This document shows positions 16,866 through 26,876 of a stretch of 64,000 nucleotides of DNA, piece after piece. Made by a program: the position numbers and the translations under genes. A model generated the notes under the pieces. It was not told the origin of the DNA and searched no databases. It saw only the letters and a list, made by a program, of their open reading frames with translations. Every line of letters begins with the position of its first letter. Position 1 is the stretch's first letter. This stretch comes from Burkholderia humptydooensis (GTDB lineage Bacteria; Pseudomonadota; Gammaproteobacteria; Burkholderiales; Burkholderiaceae): NCBI RefSeq assembly GCF_001513745.1, contig NZ_CP013380.1, positions 3,348,001 through 3,412,000 on the forward strand, written 5' to 3'.

Positions 16866-18239
16866 ATGCAATCGAACACGGTCCATCCGTGCGACGAGGT
16901 ATTGCCGTCCGGCAAGCTGCTGACGCTCGGGCTGCAGCACGTTCTCGTCATGTATGCGGGCGCCGTCGCGGTGCCGCTCATCGTCGGCGGCGCGCTCAAG
17001 CTGCCGAAAGACCAGATTGCATTCCTCATCAGCGCGGACCTGTTCGCGTGCGGAATCGCGACGCTGATCCAGACGCTCGGCGTGTGGATCTTCGGCATCC
17101 GCCTGCCCGTCATCATGGGCTGCACGTTCGCGGCCGTCGGCCCGATGATCGCGATCGGCACGAATCCCGGCCTCGGCATCCTCGACATCTTCGGCTCGAC
17201 GATCGCCGCGGGCGCGATCGGCATCGTGCTCGCGCCGATGATCGGCAGGCTGTTGCGGTTCTTTCCGCCCGTCGTCGTCGGCACCGTGATCTCGGTGATC
17301 GGGCTGTCGCTGATGGAGGTCGGCATCAACTGGGCGGCGGGCGGCGTCGGCAATCCGAACTACGGCGACCCCGTCTATCTCGGCCTGTCGTTCATCGTGC
17401 TCGCGCTGATCCTCGTCATCAACAAGTTCGGCCGCGGCTTCGTCGCGAACATCTCGGTGCTGCTCGGCATGGTCGCGGGCTTCGCGATCGCGTTCGCCGC
17501 GGGCCGCGTGAACACCGACGGCGTGGCGGCAGCGCCGTGGGTCGGCTTCGTCGCGCCTTTCCATTTCGGACTCCCGCATTTCGATCCGCTGTCGATCGCG
17601 ACGATGGTGATCGTGATGTTCGTCACGTTCATCGAATCGACCGGGATGTTCCTCGCGGTCGGCGACATGGTCGAGCGCCCGGTCGATCAGGAGACGCTCG
17701 TGCGCGGGCTGCGCGTCGACGGGCTCGGCACGCTGATCGGCGGCATCTTCAATTCGTTTCCGCACACGTCGTTCTCGCAGAACGTCGGGTTGATCGGCGT
17801 GACGGGCGTGAAGAGCCGCTTCGTCTGCGCGACGGGCGGCATGATCCTCGTGCTGCTCGGGCTCTTTCCGAAGATGGCGCAGCTCGTCGCGTCGGTGCCT
17901 CCGTTCGTGCTCGGCGGCGCGGGCATCGTGATGTTCGGGATGGTGGCCGCGAATGGCGTGAAGGTGCTGTCGAAGGTCGACTTCGTGCGCAACCACCACA
18001 ACCTGTTCATCGTCGCGGTGAGCATCGGCCTCGGGCTCGTGCCCGTCGTGTCGCCGAACTTCTTCTCGAAGCTCCCCGCCGCGCTCGCGCCGATCCTCCA
18101 TAGCGGGATCCTGCTCGCGTCGGTATCGGCCGTCGTGCTCAATCTGGTGTTCAACGGCATGAAGGGCGAGAAGGACGCACGCTGCGACATTCGCCGCGCG
18201 GGGCACGACTTCGACGGGCGGCCGGTCGATCTGCATTGA
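16866..18239 (+). CDS. NCS2-family nucleobase:cation symporter (uracil/xanthine/urate permease)
   Basis: A 457-residue polytopic membrane protein of the nucleobase-ascorbate transporter family, with about 14 hydrophobic segments. Recognisable parts are GLQHVLVMYAGAVAVPLIVG near the N-terminus, the QTLGVWIFGIRLPVIMGCTF segment and TFIESTGMFLAVGDM. The motif NSFPHTSFSQNVGLIGVTGV holds the substrate-determining NxGxxxxT. This Asn and the Q-rich first helix match the xanthine/urate (UacT/PbuX-like) branch more than UraA. A GGAGTGAG site precedes the ATG. The gene is monocistronic and ends at a strong terminator. Confidence 0.9.
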   Translation: MQSNTVHPCDEVLPSGKLLTLGLQHVLVMYAGAVAVPLIVGGALKLPKDQIAFLISADLFACGIATLIQTLGVWIFGIRLPVIMGCTFAAVGPMIAIGTNPGLGILDIFGSTIAAGAIGIVLAPMIGRLLRFFPPVVVGTVISVIGLSLMEVGINWAAGGVGNPNYGDPVYLGLSFIVLALILVINKFGRGFVANISVLLGMVAGFAIAFAAGRVNTDGVAAAPWVGFVAPFHFGLPHFDPLSIATMVIVMFVTFIESTGMFLAVGDMVERPVDQETLVRGLRVDGLGTLIGGIFNSFPHTSFSQNVGLIGVTGVKSRFVCATGGMILVLLGLFPKMAQLVASVPPFVLGGAGIVMFGMVAANGVKVLSKVDFVRNHHNLFIVAVSIGLGLVPVVSPNFFSKLPAALAPILHSGILLASVSAVVLNLVFNGMKGEKDARCDIRRAGHDFDGRPVDLH

Positions 18240-18320
18240 GCCGCCATCGCGCGGCGCGGCCGAAGCGGCATCGCATCATGGAACCGACACGACGCCGGCC
18301 GGAACCGACAGCCACACCCC

Positions 18321-18360
18321 AACAAAAACCCCGCGCTCCGAAGAACGCGGGGTTCTTGTT
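18321..18360. terminator. Bidirectional terminator between the NCS2 permease gene and oprB
   Basis: A near-perfect 15-bp stem has arms 18321-18335 (AACAAAAACCCCGCG) and 18346-18360 with a 10-nt loop. The A/T-rich outer stem gives T-rich tracts on both strands. It separates two convergent genes and probably stops transcription from both. Confidence 0.85.
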
Positions 18361-18453
18361 GGTGCGTCGCGATGCGGCGAATCCGCGGCCGATCGCGTGC
18401 CGCGCGACGAACGAATCGGCTGCCTTCGTCCGGCGCGCGGCGCCGGCGAACGC

Positions 18454-19995
18454 TCAGCCGGCCGCCGGCGCGCTGGCTGCCGCAGCCGGCGTCGCCGACG
18501 CCGGCGCGGCCGCCTTGCCGTAGTCGACGGGCGCATCGGCCGGGCGCGGCGTCTCGCCCGCGCGCTCGATCCAGCCGCCGCCCAGCGCGCGATACAGATC
18601 GACGAGGTTCGTCCAGCGCGCGAGCCGCGCGCTGATCAGTTGCTGCTGCGCCGAGTACAGATCCGTCTGCGCGGTCAGCACCGACAGATAGCTGTCGACG
18701 CCGTTCTTGTAGCGCAGGTCCGACAGATCGTAGCGGCGCTGCTGCGCATGCTCGTTGCGCTCGAGCGCCGCGATCTGCTGATCGTACGTGCCGCGCGCGG
18801 CGAGCCCGTCCGACACCTCGCGGAACGCGCTCTGGATCGCCTTCTCGTAGTTCGCGATCTCGATGCGCTTCTGCACGTGCGCGAGATCGAGGTTCGCGAT
18901 GTTCTGCCCGCCTTCGAAGATCGGCAGCGCGATGCTCGGCGCGAACGACCACGCCGCCGTGCCCGCCTTGAACAGGCCGCCGAGCGTCGGGCTCGCGGTG
19001 CCGAACGCGCCCGTGAGCGAGATCTTCGGGAAGAACGCCGCGCGCGCCGCGCCGATGTTCGCGTTCGCCGCGCGCAGCGTCTGCTCGGCCTGCATGATGT
19101 CGGGGCGCCGCGTCAGCAGATCGGACGGCAGCCCGGCCGGGATGTCCGTCAGCAGGTTCTGCGCGTTCAGCGGCAGGCCGGCCGGCAGATCGTCGGGCAG
19201 CGGCTCGCCGATCAGCAGCACGAGCGCGTTGAGCGCCTGCGCCCGCGCGCGCGCCTGCGCCTGCTGGTTCGCGAGCGCCGTCTCGACGACCGTCTGCGCC
19301 TGCCGCAGATCGAGCTCCGAGCCGGTGCCGTTGTCGAACTGCAGCTTCGTCAGGTCGTACGACGCGCGCGCCGTCTTCAGCGTGTTCTGCGTGATCTGCA
19401 GCAGGTCGTTGGTCGACAGCAGCGTCAGATACTGATCGGCGACTTGCGCGACGAGCGAGATCTCCGCCGCCTTGCGCGCCTGCGCGGTCGCGAAGTATTG
19501 CGCGAGCGCCTGGTCCTTCAGGCTCTGCACGCGGCCGAACAGGTCGAGCTCCCACGACGCGGACACGCCGACGTTGTAGGTCCGCGTGATGAGCGGCTGG
19601 CCCGTCGTCGACACGCCGGCCGGATAGCGCTGGATCGTGCCCGTGCCGGTGCCGTCGAGCGTCGGGAACAGGCCCGCGCGCGTGATCTGATACTGCGCGC
19701 GGGACGCCTCGACGTTCAGCACCGAGACGCGCAAATCGCGGTTGTTCTTCAGCGCGGTCTCGATCAGCCGCTGCAGGCGCGGATCGACGAAGAACTCGCG
19801 CCAGCCGATGTCGACGGCCGACTGGCCGTTCGCGCTGCGCGCGCCGGACGCGGCGCCCGGCTGCGCGGCGTAGACGCCGTCGGTCGGGAACGCGCCCGAC
19901 ACCGGCGCGGCCGGACGCTCGTAGCGCGGCGCGAGCGTGCAGCCCGCGGCGAGCAGGGCGACTGCGAGTGCAGTCAAAGCATGTTTTCGCTTCAT
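18454..19995 (-). CDS. oprB: RND efflux outer-membrane lipoprotein (OprB/OprM-type, TolC family)
   Basis: A 513-residue NodT/OprM-family outer-membrane channel. The signal peptide ends in a lipobox (LLAAGC, Cys19), so it is a lipoprotein. The two repeated coiled-coil/OEP domains follow, with LFPTLDGTGTG and FFPKISLTGAFGTAS as the two beta-barrel strand motifs. The C-terminal roughly 25 residues are Ala/Pro-rich. The gene begins 3 bp after the pump gene stop. It provides the exit duct of the tripartite pump that spans the periplasm. Confidence 0.92.
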   Translation of the reverse strand: MKRKHALTALAVALLAAGCTLAPRYERPAAPVSGAFPTDGVYAAQPGAASGARSANGQSAVDIGWREFFVDPRLQRLIETALKNNRDLRVSVLNVEASRAQYQITRAGLFPTLDGTGTGTIQRYPAGVSTTGQPLITRTYNVGVSASWELDLFGRVQSLKDQALAQYFATAQARKAAEISLVAQVADQYLTLLSTNDLLQITQNTLKTARASYDLTKLQFDNGTGSELDLRQAQTVVETALANQQAQARARAQALNALVLLIGEPLPDDLPAGLPLNAQNLLTDIPAGLPSDLLTRRPDIMQAEQTLRAANANIGAARAAFFPKISLTGAFGTASPTLGGLFKAGTAAWSFAPSIALPIFEGGQNIANLDLAHVQKRIEIANYEKAIQSAFREVSDGLAARGTYDQQIAALERNEHAQQRRYDLSDLRYKNGVDSYLSVLTAQTDLYSAQQQLISARLARWTNLVDLYRALGGGWIERAGETPRPADAPVDYGKAAAPASATPAAAASAPAAG

Positions 19996-19998
19996 CTG

Positions 19999-22900
19999 TT
20001 AATCCTTCTTGCCGGCGTCGTCGCCGTGCTCCGGCTTTTCGTCACGGTGCATGTGCTCGTGCGCGAGGCGCAGCGCTTCGTCGACGTCTTCCTTCTCGCC
20101 GCTGAACACGGCCCGCACCTTCACGAAGAACATCGGGATCATGAAGATCGCGAGGAACGTCGCGGTGATCATCCCGCCGATCACGCCGGTGCCGATCGCG
20201 TGCTGGCTCGCCGAGCCGGCGCCGTTGCTGATCGCGAGCGGCAGCACGCCGAGAATGAACGCGAGCGACGTCATCAGGATCGGACGCAGCCGCAGCCGCG
20301 CCGCCTCGAGCGCCGCCTCGATCGGCCCCATCTTCTCCGTCCGCTGCAGCTCGCGCGCGAACTCGACGATCAGAATCGCATTCTTCGCGGACAGACCCAC
20401 CGTCGTCAACAGACCGACCTGGAAGAACACATCGTTCTCGAGCCCGCGCAGCGTCGCCGCGAGCAGCGCGCCGATCACGCCGAGCGGCACGACCATGATC
20501 ACCGAGAACGGGATCGACCAGCTTTCATACAGCGCGGCGAGACACAGGAACACGACGAGGATCGAGATCGCGTACAGGATCGGCGCCTGCGAGCCCGACT
20601 GGATTTCCTGGAACGACAGCCCCGTCCACGAATAGCCGATGCCCGTCGGCAGCTTCTTCGCGAGCGCTTCCATCGCCGTCATCGCCTGGCCGGTCGACTT
20701 GCCCGGCGCGGCCTGGCCCTGGATTTCCATCGCCGAGATGCCGTTGTAGCGCTCGAGCTTCGGCGAGCCGTAGGTCCAGTGGCCGGTCGCGAACGCCGAG
20801 AACGGCACCATCCCGCCCGAGCCGTTGCGCACGTACCAGATGTTCATGTCCTCAGGCGTCATCCGGAACGGCGCGTCGGACTGCACGTACACCTTCTTGA
20901 TCCGGCCGTCGGTGTCGAGGAAGTTGTTCACGTACTTCGACGCCCACGCGATCGAGAACGTCTGGTCGATCGCATCCGCGGTCACGCCGAGCGCGTTCGC
21001 CTTCTCGCGATCGATGTCGACCTTGTACTGCGGCGTGTCGTTCAGCCCGTTCGGACGCACGCCTTGCAGCGTCGGGTCCTTCGCGGCCATCCCGAGCAAC
21101 TGGTTGCGCGCGGCCATCAGCGCGTCGTGGCCGAGACCCGCGCTGTCGGTCAGCTCGAAGTCGAAGCCGGCCGCCGTGCCGAGTTCGGGAATCGACGGCG
21201 GGTTGAACGGAATCACGAGCGCGTCCTTGTAGCCCGCGTAGCGTCCGAACATCCGGCCGATCAGCGCCTGCACCTTCTGGTTCGCGCTCTGCCGCTGCGA
21301 GTAGTCCTTCAGCTTGACGAACACGAGGCCCGAGTTCTGGCCGCGGCCCGCGAAGCTGAAGCCGTTCACCGTGAACGCGGATTCGACGATGTCCTTTTCC
21401 TGCTTGAGCAGGTAGTCGGAAATGTTCGCGAGCGTGCGCGCGGTCGTCTCCTGCGTCGAGCCCGACGGCGTCTGGACGATCACGAACATCAGGCCCTGGT
21501 CCTCGTCGGGCAGGAACGACTTCGGCAGGCGCACGAACAGCAGGCCGACCGCGACGATCACCGCGAGATAGATGATGAGCCAGCGGCCCGAGCGCTTGAT
21601 CACGTGGTGGACGCCGACGTGGTACTTGTCGCGGCTCGAGTTGAAGGTCCGGTTGAACCAGCCGAAGAAGCCCTTCTTCTCCTCGTGATGCCCTTGCGGA
21701 ATCGGCTTGAGGATCGTCGCGCACAGCGCCGGCGTCAGAATCAACGCGACGAGCACGGAGAGCACCATCGCCGACACGATCGTCAGCGAGAACTGACGAT
21801 AGATCGCGCCGACCGAGCCGCCGGAGAACGCCACCGGCACGAACACCGCCGACAGCACGAGCGCGACGCCGACGAGCGCGCCCGTGATCTGGCCCATCGC
21901 CTTGCGCGTCGCTTCCTTCGGCGGCAGGCCCTCTTCCGCCATCACCCGCTCGACGTTCTCGACCACGACGATCGCGTCGTCGACGAGCAGACCGATCGCG
22001 AGCACGAGACCGAACATCGACAGCACGTTGATCGAGAAGCCGACCATCGACATGATCGCGAACGTGCCGAGCAGCACGACGGGCACCGCGATCGTCGGGA
22101 TGATCGTCGCCCGCAGGTTCTGCAGGAACAGATACATCACGAGGAACACGAGGACGATACCCTCGAGCAGCGTCTTCACCACTTCCTCGATCGACAGGCG
22201 CACGAACGGCGTCGTGTCGTAGGGGTACTTGACGACGAGGCCGTGCGGGAAGTACGTCGACATCTCGTCGATCTTCGCGCGCACCGCCTTCGCGGTCGCG
22301 AGCGCGTTCGCGTTGGTCGCGAGCTGGATGCCGAGCGCCGCGGTCGGCTGGCCGTTGTACTTCGTGTCGAAGTTGTACGTCTCGCCGCCGAGGCCGATCT
22401 GCGCGACGTCCTTCAGCCGCACCTGCGAGCCGTCCTGGTTCACCTTCAGCAGGATGTTGCCGAACTGCTCGGGCGTCTGCAGCAGCGTCGCCTCGGTGAT
22501 CGTCGCCTGCAGCACGGTGCCCGGCACGGCCGGCGTGCCGCCCAGTTGGCCGCCCGCGATCTGCACGTTCTGCGCGGAGATCGCGGTCGTCACGTCGACC
22601 GGCGTGAGCCCGTAGTTCGTGAGCTTCGTCGGGTCGAGCCAGATCCGCATCGCGTACTGCGAGCCGAACAGCGTGACGGTGCCGACGCCGTTGATCCGGC
22701 TGATCGGGTCCTTCACGTGCGACGCGACGTAGTTCGCGAGGTCGTACTTGTTCATGCTGCCGTCTTCGGAGTTGAAGGCGAGCACGAGCAGGAAGCTGCT
22801 GCTCGACTTCGTCACCGACAGGCCGAGCTGCTGCACCACCTGCGGCAGGATCGGCGTCGCGAGCGACAGCTTGTTCTGCACCTGGACCTGCGCGATGTCC

Positions 22901-23199
22901 GGGTTCGTACCCGGCGCGAACGTGATCGTGATCGTCGCGTTGCCCGAATCGTCACTCGTCGACGACATGTACAGGAAGTTGTCGAGACCGCTCATCTGCT
23001 GCTCGATCACCTGCGTGACGGTGTCCTCGACGGTTTTCGCCGAAGCGCCCGGATAGTTCGCGGTGATCTGGATCGACGGCGGCGCGATCGTCGGATACTG
23101 GGCGATCGGCAGCGTGAAGATCGCCGCGACGCCAGCCAGCATCAGGATGATGGCGATCACCCACGCGAAGATCGGGCGATCGATAAAAAACTTTGCCAT
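19999..23199 (-). CDS. bpeB: RND multidrug efflux transporter (BpeB/MexB/AcrB type)
   Basis: A 1066-residue HAE-1 pump, full length for the family. The N-terminus [17 protein letters not shown] is typical. The TM4 proton-relay Asp pair is in [19 protein letters not shown]. The two large periplasmic loops and the second TM bundle ([14 protein letters not shown]) are intact. It expels hydrophobic and amphiphilic drugs using the proton gradient. Gene order bpeA-bpeB-oprB with a divergent TetR gene matches the B. pseudomallei BpeAB-OprB system, reported for macrolide/aminoglycoside and quorum-signal export. AmrB and other RND paralogues are similar, so the exact name is less certain than the family. 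Confidence 0.93.
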   Translation of the reverse strand: MAKFFIDRPIFAWVIAIILMLAGVAAIFTLPIAQYPTIAPPSIQITANYPGASAKTVEDTVTQVIEQQMSGLDNFLYMSSTSDDSGNATITITFAPGTNPDIAQVQVQNKLSLATPILPQVVQQLGLSVTKSSSSFLLVLAFNSEDGSMNKYDLANYVASHVKDPISRINGVGTVTLFGSQYAMRIWLDPTKLTNYGLTPVDVTTAISAQNVQIAGGQLGGTPAVPGTVLQATITEATLLQTPEQFGNILLKVNQDGSQVRLKDVAQIGLGGETYNFDTKYNGQPTAALGIQLATNANALATAKAVRAKIDEMSTYFPHGLVVKYPYDTTPFVRLSIEEVVKTLLEGIVLVFLVMYLFLQNLRATIIPTIAVPVVLLGTFAIMSMVGFSINVLSMFGLVLAIGLLVDDAIVVVENVERVMAEEGLPPKEATRKAMGQITGALVGVALVLSAVFVPVAFSGGSVGAIYRQFSLTIVSAMVLSVLVALILTPALCATILKPIPQGHHEEKKGFFGWFNRTFNSSRDKYHVGVHHVIKRSGRWLIIYLAVIVAVGLLFVRLPKSFLPDEDQGLMFVIVQTPSGSTQETTARTLANISDYLLKQEKDIVESAFTVNGFSFAGRGQNSGLVFVKLKDYSQRQSANQKVQALIGRMFGRYAGYKDALVIPFNPPSIPELGTAAGFDFELTDSAGLGHDALMAARNQLLGMAAKDPTLQGVRPNGLNDTPQYKVDIDREKANALGVTADAIDQTFSIAWASKYVNNFLDTDGRIKKVYVQSDAPFRMTPEDMNIWYVRNGSGGMVPFSAFATGHWTYGSPKLERYNGISAMEIQGQAAPGKSTGQAMTAMEALAKKLPTGIGYSWTGLSFQEIQSGSQAPILYAISILVVFLCLAALYESWSIPFSVIMVVPLGVIGALLAATLRGLENDVFFQVGLLTTVGLSAKNAILIVEFARELQRTEKMGPIEAALEAARLRLRPILMTSLAFILGVLPLAISNGAGSASQHAIGTGVIGGMITATFLAIFMIPMFFVKVRAVFSGEKEDVDEALRLAHEHMHRDEKPEHGDDAGKKD

Positions 23200-23214
23200 G
23201 AAGCAGGCCCCCTG

Positions 23215-24459
23215 TTATTGCGCGCTCGACGCGGCGGCGGCGCTCGACGGCGCGGCGCCCGACGCGGCCTGGGCAGGCGATGTGCCCGCAGGCGCGGCGC
23301 CCGGCGCGCCGGCCGCCGCGGCCGGCAGTTGCGCCTCGGCGGCCTTCACGCTCATCCCCGGGCGCACCTTGTCGATGCCCTGCACGATCACGCGGTCGCC
23401 CGCCTGCAGGCCGCCTTCGACGACCCAGTTCTGGCCCTGCGTGCCGCTCGTGGTGAGCACGCGCGGCGCGACCTTGCCCTTGCCGTCGACGATCATCGCG
23501 ATCGCCTGGCCCTTCGGATCGTGCGAGACGCCGATCTGCGGGACGAGGAACGCGTTGTCGTTGACGCCCTCTTCGATGCGCGCGCGCACGAACATGCCCG
23601 GCAGCAGCACGCGCTGCTTGTTCGGGAAGATCGCGCGAATCGTGACCGAGCCCGTCGTCTGGTCGACGGTGACGTCGCTGAACTGCAGCTTGCCCGGCTC
23701 CGAGTACGGCTTGCCGTCCTCGAGGATCAGCGTGACCTTCGCCGCGCCCGGGCCTTCCGTCTTGATGCGCCCGCTCTGGATGTCCTGGCGCAGCTTCAGG
23801 CCGTCGAGGCTCGACTGCGTGAGGTCGACGTAGACCGGATCGAGCTGCTGGACGGTCGACATCAGCGTCGCCTGGCTCGCCTGCACGTACGCGCCCGGCG
23901 TGACCTGCGAGATGCCGACGCGGCCCGTGATCGGCGAGACCACGTCCGTATAGCCGAGGTTGATCTGCGCGGTCTCGACCGCGGCCCTGCCGGCGCCGAC
24001 GTCGGCGGCCGCCTGCCCTTGCGCGGCGACCGCGTCGTCGTACTGCTGCTTGCTGACCGCGTTCGCGGCGACGAGCACCTTGTAGCGCGCGACGAGCGCG
24101 TTCTGCGTCGCGAGGTTCGCCTGCGCCTTCGCGAGCGTCGCCTTCGCGCTGTTCAGTTGCGCGACGTACGGCGCGGGATCGATCTTGTAGAGACGCTGGC
24201 CGGCCTTGACGTCGCTGCCTTCCGTGAACTCACGCCGCAACACGATGCCGTCGACCCGCGCGCGCACCTGCGCGACCAGATACGCGCTCGTGCGGCCCGG
24301 CAGTTCGGAGACGACCGGCACGGCTTGCGGCTGGACGGTGACCACGCCGACTTCGAGCGTTTGAGGGGGCGGAGCCGATTCTTTTTTTCCGCACGCGGCC
24401 AGGAAAACGGCAGCCGTCGCGACAGTGATTAAGCGGTATGGAACCCGTTCGACGCGCAT
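23215..24459 (-). CDS. bpeA: RND efflux periplasmic adaptor lipoprotein (BpeA/MexA type)
   Basis: A 414-residue membrane-fusion protein. A signal peptide with lipobox (VFLAACGKKE, Cys23) anchors it to the inner membrane. Lipoyl halves flank an alpha-hairpin (about residues 95-170). Beta-barrel segments include TVDQTTGSVTIRAIFPN and LLPGMFVRARIEEG, and the C-terminal tail is a Pro/Ala/Ser-rich low-complexity stretch of about 40 residues. The start MRVERVPYRL has GAGG at suitable spacing; the longer upstream frame crosses the regulatory spacer. It is the first gene of the efflux operon and bridges pump and outer-membrane channel. Confidence 0.93.
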   Translation of the reverse strand: MRVERVPYRLITVATAAVFLAACGKKESAPPPQTLEVGVVTVQPQAVPVVSELPGRTSAYLVAQVRARVDGIVLRREFTEGSDVKAGQRLYKIDPAPYVAQLNSAKATLAKAQANLATQNALVARYKVLVAANAVSKQQYDDAVAAQGQAAADVGAGRAAVETAQINLGYTDVVSPITGRVGISQVTPGAYVQASQATLMSTVQQLDPVYVDLTQSSLDGLKLRQDIQSGRIKTEGPGAAKVTLILEDGKPYSEPGKLQFSDVTVDQTTGSVTIRAIFPNKQRVLLPGMFVRARIEEGVNDNAFLVPQIGVSHDPKGQAIAMIVDGKGKVAPRVLTTSGTQGQNWVVEGGLQAGDRVIVQGIDKVRPGMSVKAAEAQLPAAAAGAPGAAPAGTSPAQAASGAAPSSAAAASSAQ

Positions 24460-24700
24460 GGAGCGACCTCGTTTGTAACTAGATGAAATAAGTGCCGGCC
24501 TCGGGGACACAACACGAACGCGCCTTGCGGCGCGGATCGGACAACTGGATTGCTTGACTGCGAATACAACAGCGGCACGCGACTGCCGTGCCGGGATGCC
24601 GCCGCGCGCAGCACGCGCGGAACAACAATGAGGAGGGAAATCAGCAGAGACGGATATTAACTGATTGCCTCGAAGGCCATTCGGCCGTAAGCTGGCATTG

Positions 24701-24724
24701 TATATACATTCACGAATGTATGTA
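24701..24724. promoter_or_regulatory. AcrR-type operator and overlapping divergent promoters of the efflux operon
   Basis: A palindrome with arms ATACATTC and GAATGTAT (24704-24711 and 24714-24721) lies in the 409-bp spacer between bpeA and its TetR gene. It closely resembles the 24-bp operator of E. coli AcrR as I remember it. Promoter elements overlap it on both strands. For bpeA (minus), TTTACA (24722-24727) and TATACA or TACAAT flank the arms. For the regulator (plus), TTGTAT (24698-24703) and TGTAAA (24721-24726) have 17-bp spacing. The rest of the spacer (24460-24868) shows no coding region. Confidence 0.78.
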
Positions 24725-24868
24725 AAAGTCCTTCGTGCGCTGCACAATTTCTTACACATTACCAAGGTTTACAGCGGTGACGCCGAGCGTGCGACCCCGG
24801 TGCGGCGCTTATGATGCAACCCTGTTATTCACGCAATGACCTCGATCTTGCACACAATGAGCTGTTGA

Positions 24869-25504
24869 ATGGCCAGACGCACGAAGGAGGAAGCGCTCGC
24901 GACGCGCGACCGCATTCTCGACGCCGCCGAGCACGTCTTCTTCGAGAAAGGCGTGTCGCACACGTCGCTCTCCGACATCGCCCAGCACGCGGGCGTCACG
25001 CGCGGCGCGATCTATTGGCACTTCGCGAGCAAGAGCGAGCTCTTCGACGCAATGTTCGACCGCGTGCTGCTGCCGATCGACGAACTGAAGGCCGGCACGG
25101 GCGAGCCGCACGCGGACCCGCTCGGACGGATTCGCGAGATCCTGATCTGGTGCCTGCTCGGCGCCGCGCGCGATCCGCAGTTGCGGCGCGTGTTCAGCAT
25201 CCTGTTCATGAAGTGCGAGTACGTCGCGGACATGGGGCCGCTCCTGCAGCGCAACCGCGAAGGGATGCGCGACGCGCTGCGCAACATCGAGGCGGATCTC
25301 GCGCAGGGCGTAGCGAACGGCCAGTTGCCGGCCGATCTCGACACGTGGCGCGCGACGCTGATGCTGCATACGCTCGTCAGCGGCTTCGTGCGCGACATGC
25401 TGATGCTGCCGGGCGAGATCGACGCGGAGCGGCATGCGGAAAAGCTCGTCGACGGCTGCTTCGACATGCTGCGCACGAGCCCCGCGATGCGCAAGGACGA
25501 TTGA
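24869..25504 (+). CDS. bpeR: TetR-family repressor of the efflux operon (AcrR/TtgR type, BpeR)
   Basis: A 211-residue TetR regulator. The N-terminal helix-turn-helix (LSDIAQHAGVTRGAIYWHFASKSELF) matches the AcrR/MexR-TtgR subgroup nearly residue for residue. The AcrR C-terminal ligand-binding region follows (RRVFSILFMKCEYVADM, LMLHTLVSGFVRDMLMLPG). The ATG gives MARRTKEEALATRD, the canonical AcrR start. It is divergent from bpeA and should repress the pump genes by binding the palindrome in the spacer, being released by pump substrates. Confidence 0.92.
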   Translation: MARRTKEEALATRDRILDAAEHVFFEKGVSHTSLSDIAQHAGVTRGAIYWHFASKSELFDAMFDRVLLPIDELKAGTGEPHADPLGRIREILIWCLLGAARDPQLRRVFSILFMKCEYVADMGPLLQRNREGMRDALRNIEADLAQGVANGQLPADLDTWRATLMLHTLVSGFVRDMLMLPGEIDAERHAEKLVDGCFDMLRTSPAMRKDD

Positions 25505-25630
25505 GCGCGGAGCGACGAAGGGGCCGCGCGCGCAGAGCCCGCGCGTTCGCGGCAATCAGGCGGGAACGGATGCGAGGAAAAAGGCGGACGCGCGCCGTTC
25601 GGGGCGGCGCAGCGGCGGGAGTCGCGCGGC

Positions 25631-26362
25631 TCAGCCGCCGTTGAACCAGCGCGCCGCGTACAGCAGCAGCGCGACGAAAAAGATCATCGCGGCCCACGCC
25701 CAGAGCGGCACCGGGTTCGATTCGCGATGATGCAGCGCGCTCGCCGCGCGCCCCGTCAGCGCGCCGCCCAGGTGCTGCGCGTGCGCGCGGCGCGCGATGC
25801 CGGCGGCGAACGCCGCGGGCCGCAGGAACACGTGCTGCCGCTGCGGCGCGCCATCGCGCACGCGGTTCGGCGCGAGCCCGTGCTTCGCCTGCACGACCGC
25901 GCAGAATTCGGTGAAGAAATCGTCGGCAAGCTCATGCAGCGCGTTCCGGATCTGACGCCCCGGCAGCTCGGCGAGCGGGCCGGAGGCCGTCGCCCACACC
26001 GCGTATTCGATCCGCGTCGCCGGTGCGCCGCGGCTTGCGCCCCGCTCGTCGTCGGCGGGCGCGAGCACGACGTCGATCTGGCCGCGCAGCGCGCCGATGC
26101 CGTCCGCTCGGGCCCGGAAGTTCAGTGTGCGCCTCGTGTGCTCGGGCTCGTCGCGGCGCTCGCTGACGACGTGCGCGCGCACGTCGTAGCGCGCACGCAG
26201 CGGACCGAGCGGCACCGTCAGCGCGAGCGCGTATTCACCGCGCGCGAGCCGCGAAAACGACTCGCAGTGATCGAGGCTCGCGCGCACGAGCGCGAGATCC
26301 TGCAGCGCATCCCAGACGACGGACGGCGCGAGCGGAATGTACAACGCGTCGTTCAGTTCCAT
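25631..26362 (-). CDS. SRPBCC/CoxG-like protein with C-terminal membrane anchor
   Basis: A 243-residue protein. The first 150 or so residues fit the SRPBCC helix-grip fold of the CoxG/carbon-monoxide dehydrogenase subunit G type (start MELNDALYIPLAPSVVWDAL, then VPLGPLRARYDVRAHV). An Arg/Ala-rich linker leads to one C-terminal transmembrane helix (VPLWAWAAMIFFVALLLYAARWF). No cox genes are near, so a link to CO metabolism is not supported. The fold binds lipids or hydrophobic ligands. It lies 27 bp after the DUF427 gene on the same strand. Confidence 0.8.
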   Translation of the reverse strand: MELNDALYIPLAPSVVWDALQDLALVRASLDHCESFSRLARGEYALALTVPLGPLRARYDVRAHVVSERRDEPEHTRRTLNFRARADGIGALRGQIDVVLAPADDERGASRGAPATRIEYAVWATASGPLAELPGRQIRNALHELADDFFTEFCAVVQAKHGLAPNRVRDGAPQRQHVFLRPAAFAAGIARRAHAQHLGGALTGRAASALHHRESNPVPLWAWAAMIFFVALLLYAARWFNGG

Positions 26363-26389
26363 GATCGCCTCCCCCGAAGAACCGCCGCG

Positions 26390-26749
26390 TCAGGACGTCA
26401 CGTCGATGCGGTCGACGCGCGCGGCATCGAACGCGACATACTGCCGGATCGCGTCCGTGATCCCGGACGGCTCCTCGTAACTCCACGCGGCGTTCTCGAT
26501 CACGCCGTCTTCGGTATGCAGATGGAAATAGGTTGCCGGCCCCTTGTGCGCGCAGTGCGCGACACGGCCGGACGGCACGAGCCGCGACATGTTGACGTCG
26601 TTGCGCGGCAGATACTGGACGTCGGGCGCGCCCGATTCCTTCAGCGTGTAGGCGGCAAGCGAATCGGCATAGGTGATCCCCCGATGGATCACGCGAACGC
26701 GATGGCGGTTCGGCACGATTTCGATGCGATGGCCTGCGGCGTCGGACAT
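26390..26749 (-). CDS. DUF427 domain protein
   Basis: A 119-residue DUF427 protein. The conserved core includes RVRVIHRGITYADSLAAYTLKESGAPDVQYLPR and the HCAHKGPATYFH motif, with the terminal AFDAARVDRIDV typical of the family. The molecular role is unknown. It forms a likely two-gene unit with the SRPBCC gene downstream. The first ATG (MSDAAGHRIEIVPN) fits the usual family start. Confidence 0.87.
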   Translation of the reverse strand: MSDAAGHRIEIVPNRHRVRVIHRGITYADSLAAYTLKESGAPDVQYLPRNDVNMSRLVPSGRVAHCAHKGPATYFHLHTEDGVIENAAWSYEEPSGITDAIRQYVAFDAARVDRIDVTS

Positions 26750-26876
26750 CGGTTTCCCCTACGGCCGCTGCGCGCACGCGCCGGCCGAAAATAAGCATGG
26801 CCGCGGCGAAACGCCGCTTGTTATCGCATTATCGGCCAAACCGCCGCAAATTGCGCGGCGTCATCGCCGCAGCAGG

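Noticed and set aside
16839..18236. A 465-residue minus-strand frame opposite the NCS2 permease gene
   Set aside because: Composition is Arg/Asp/His/Glu-rich without domains; the plus strand encodes a clear transporter.
18397..24432. A 2011-residue open frame on the plus strand antisense to oprB-bpeB-bpeA
   Set aside because: It is a shadow caused by the strong third-position GC bias. The product is almost entirely Arg/Leu/Val/His low-complexity sequence and the minus strand encodes three well-conserved efflux proteins.
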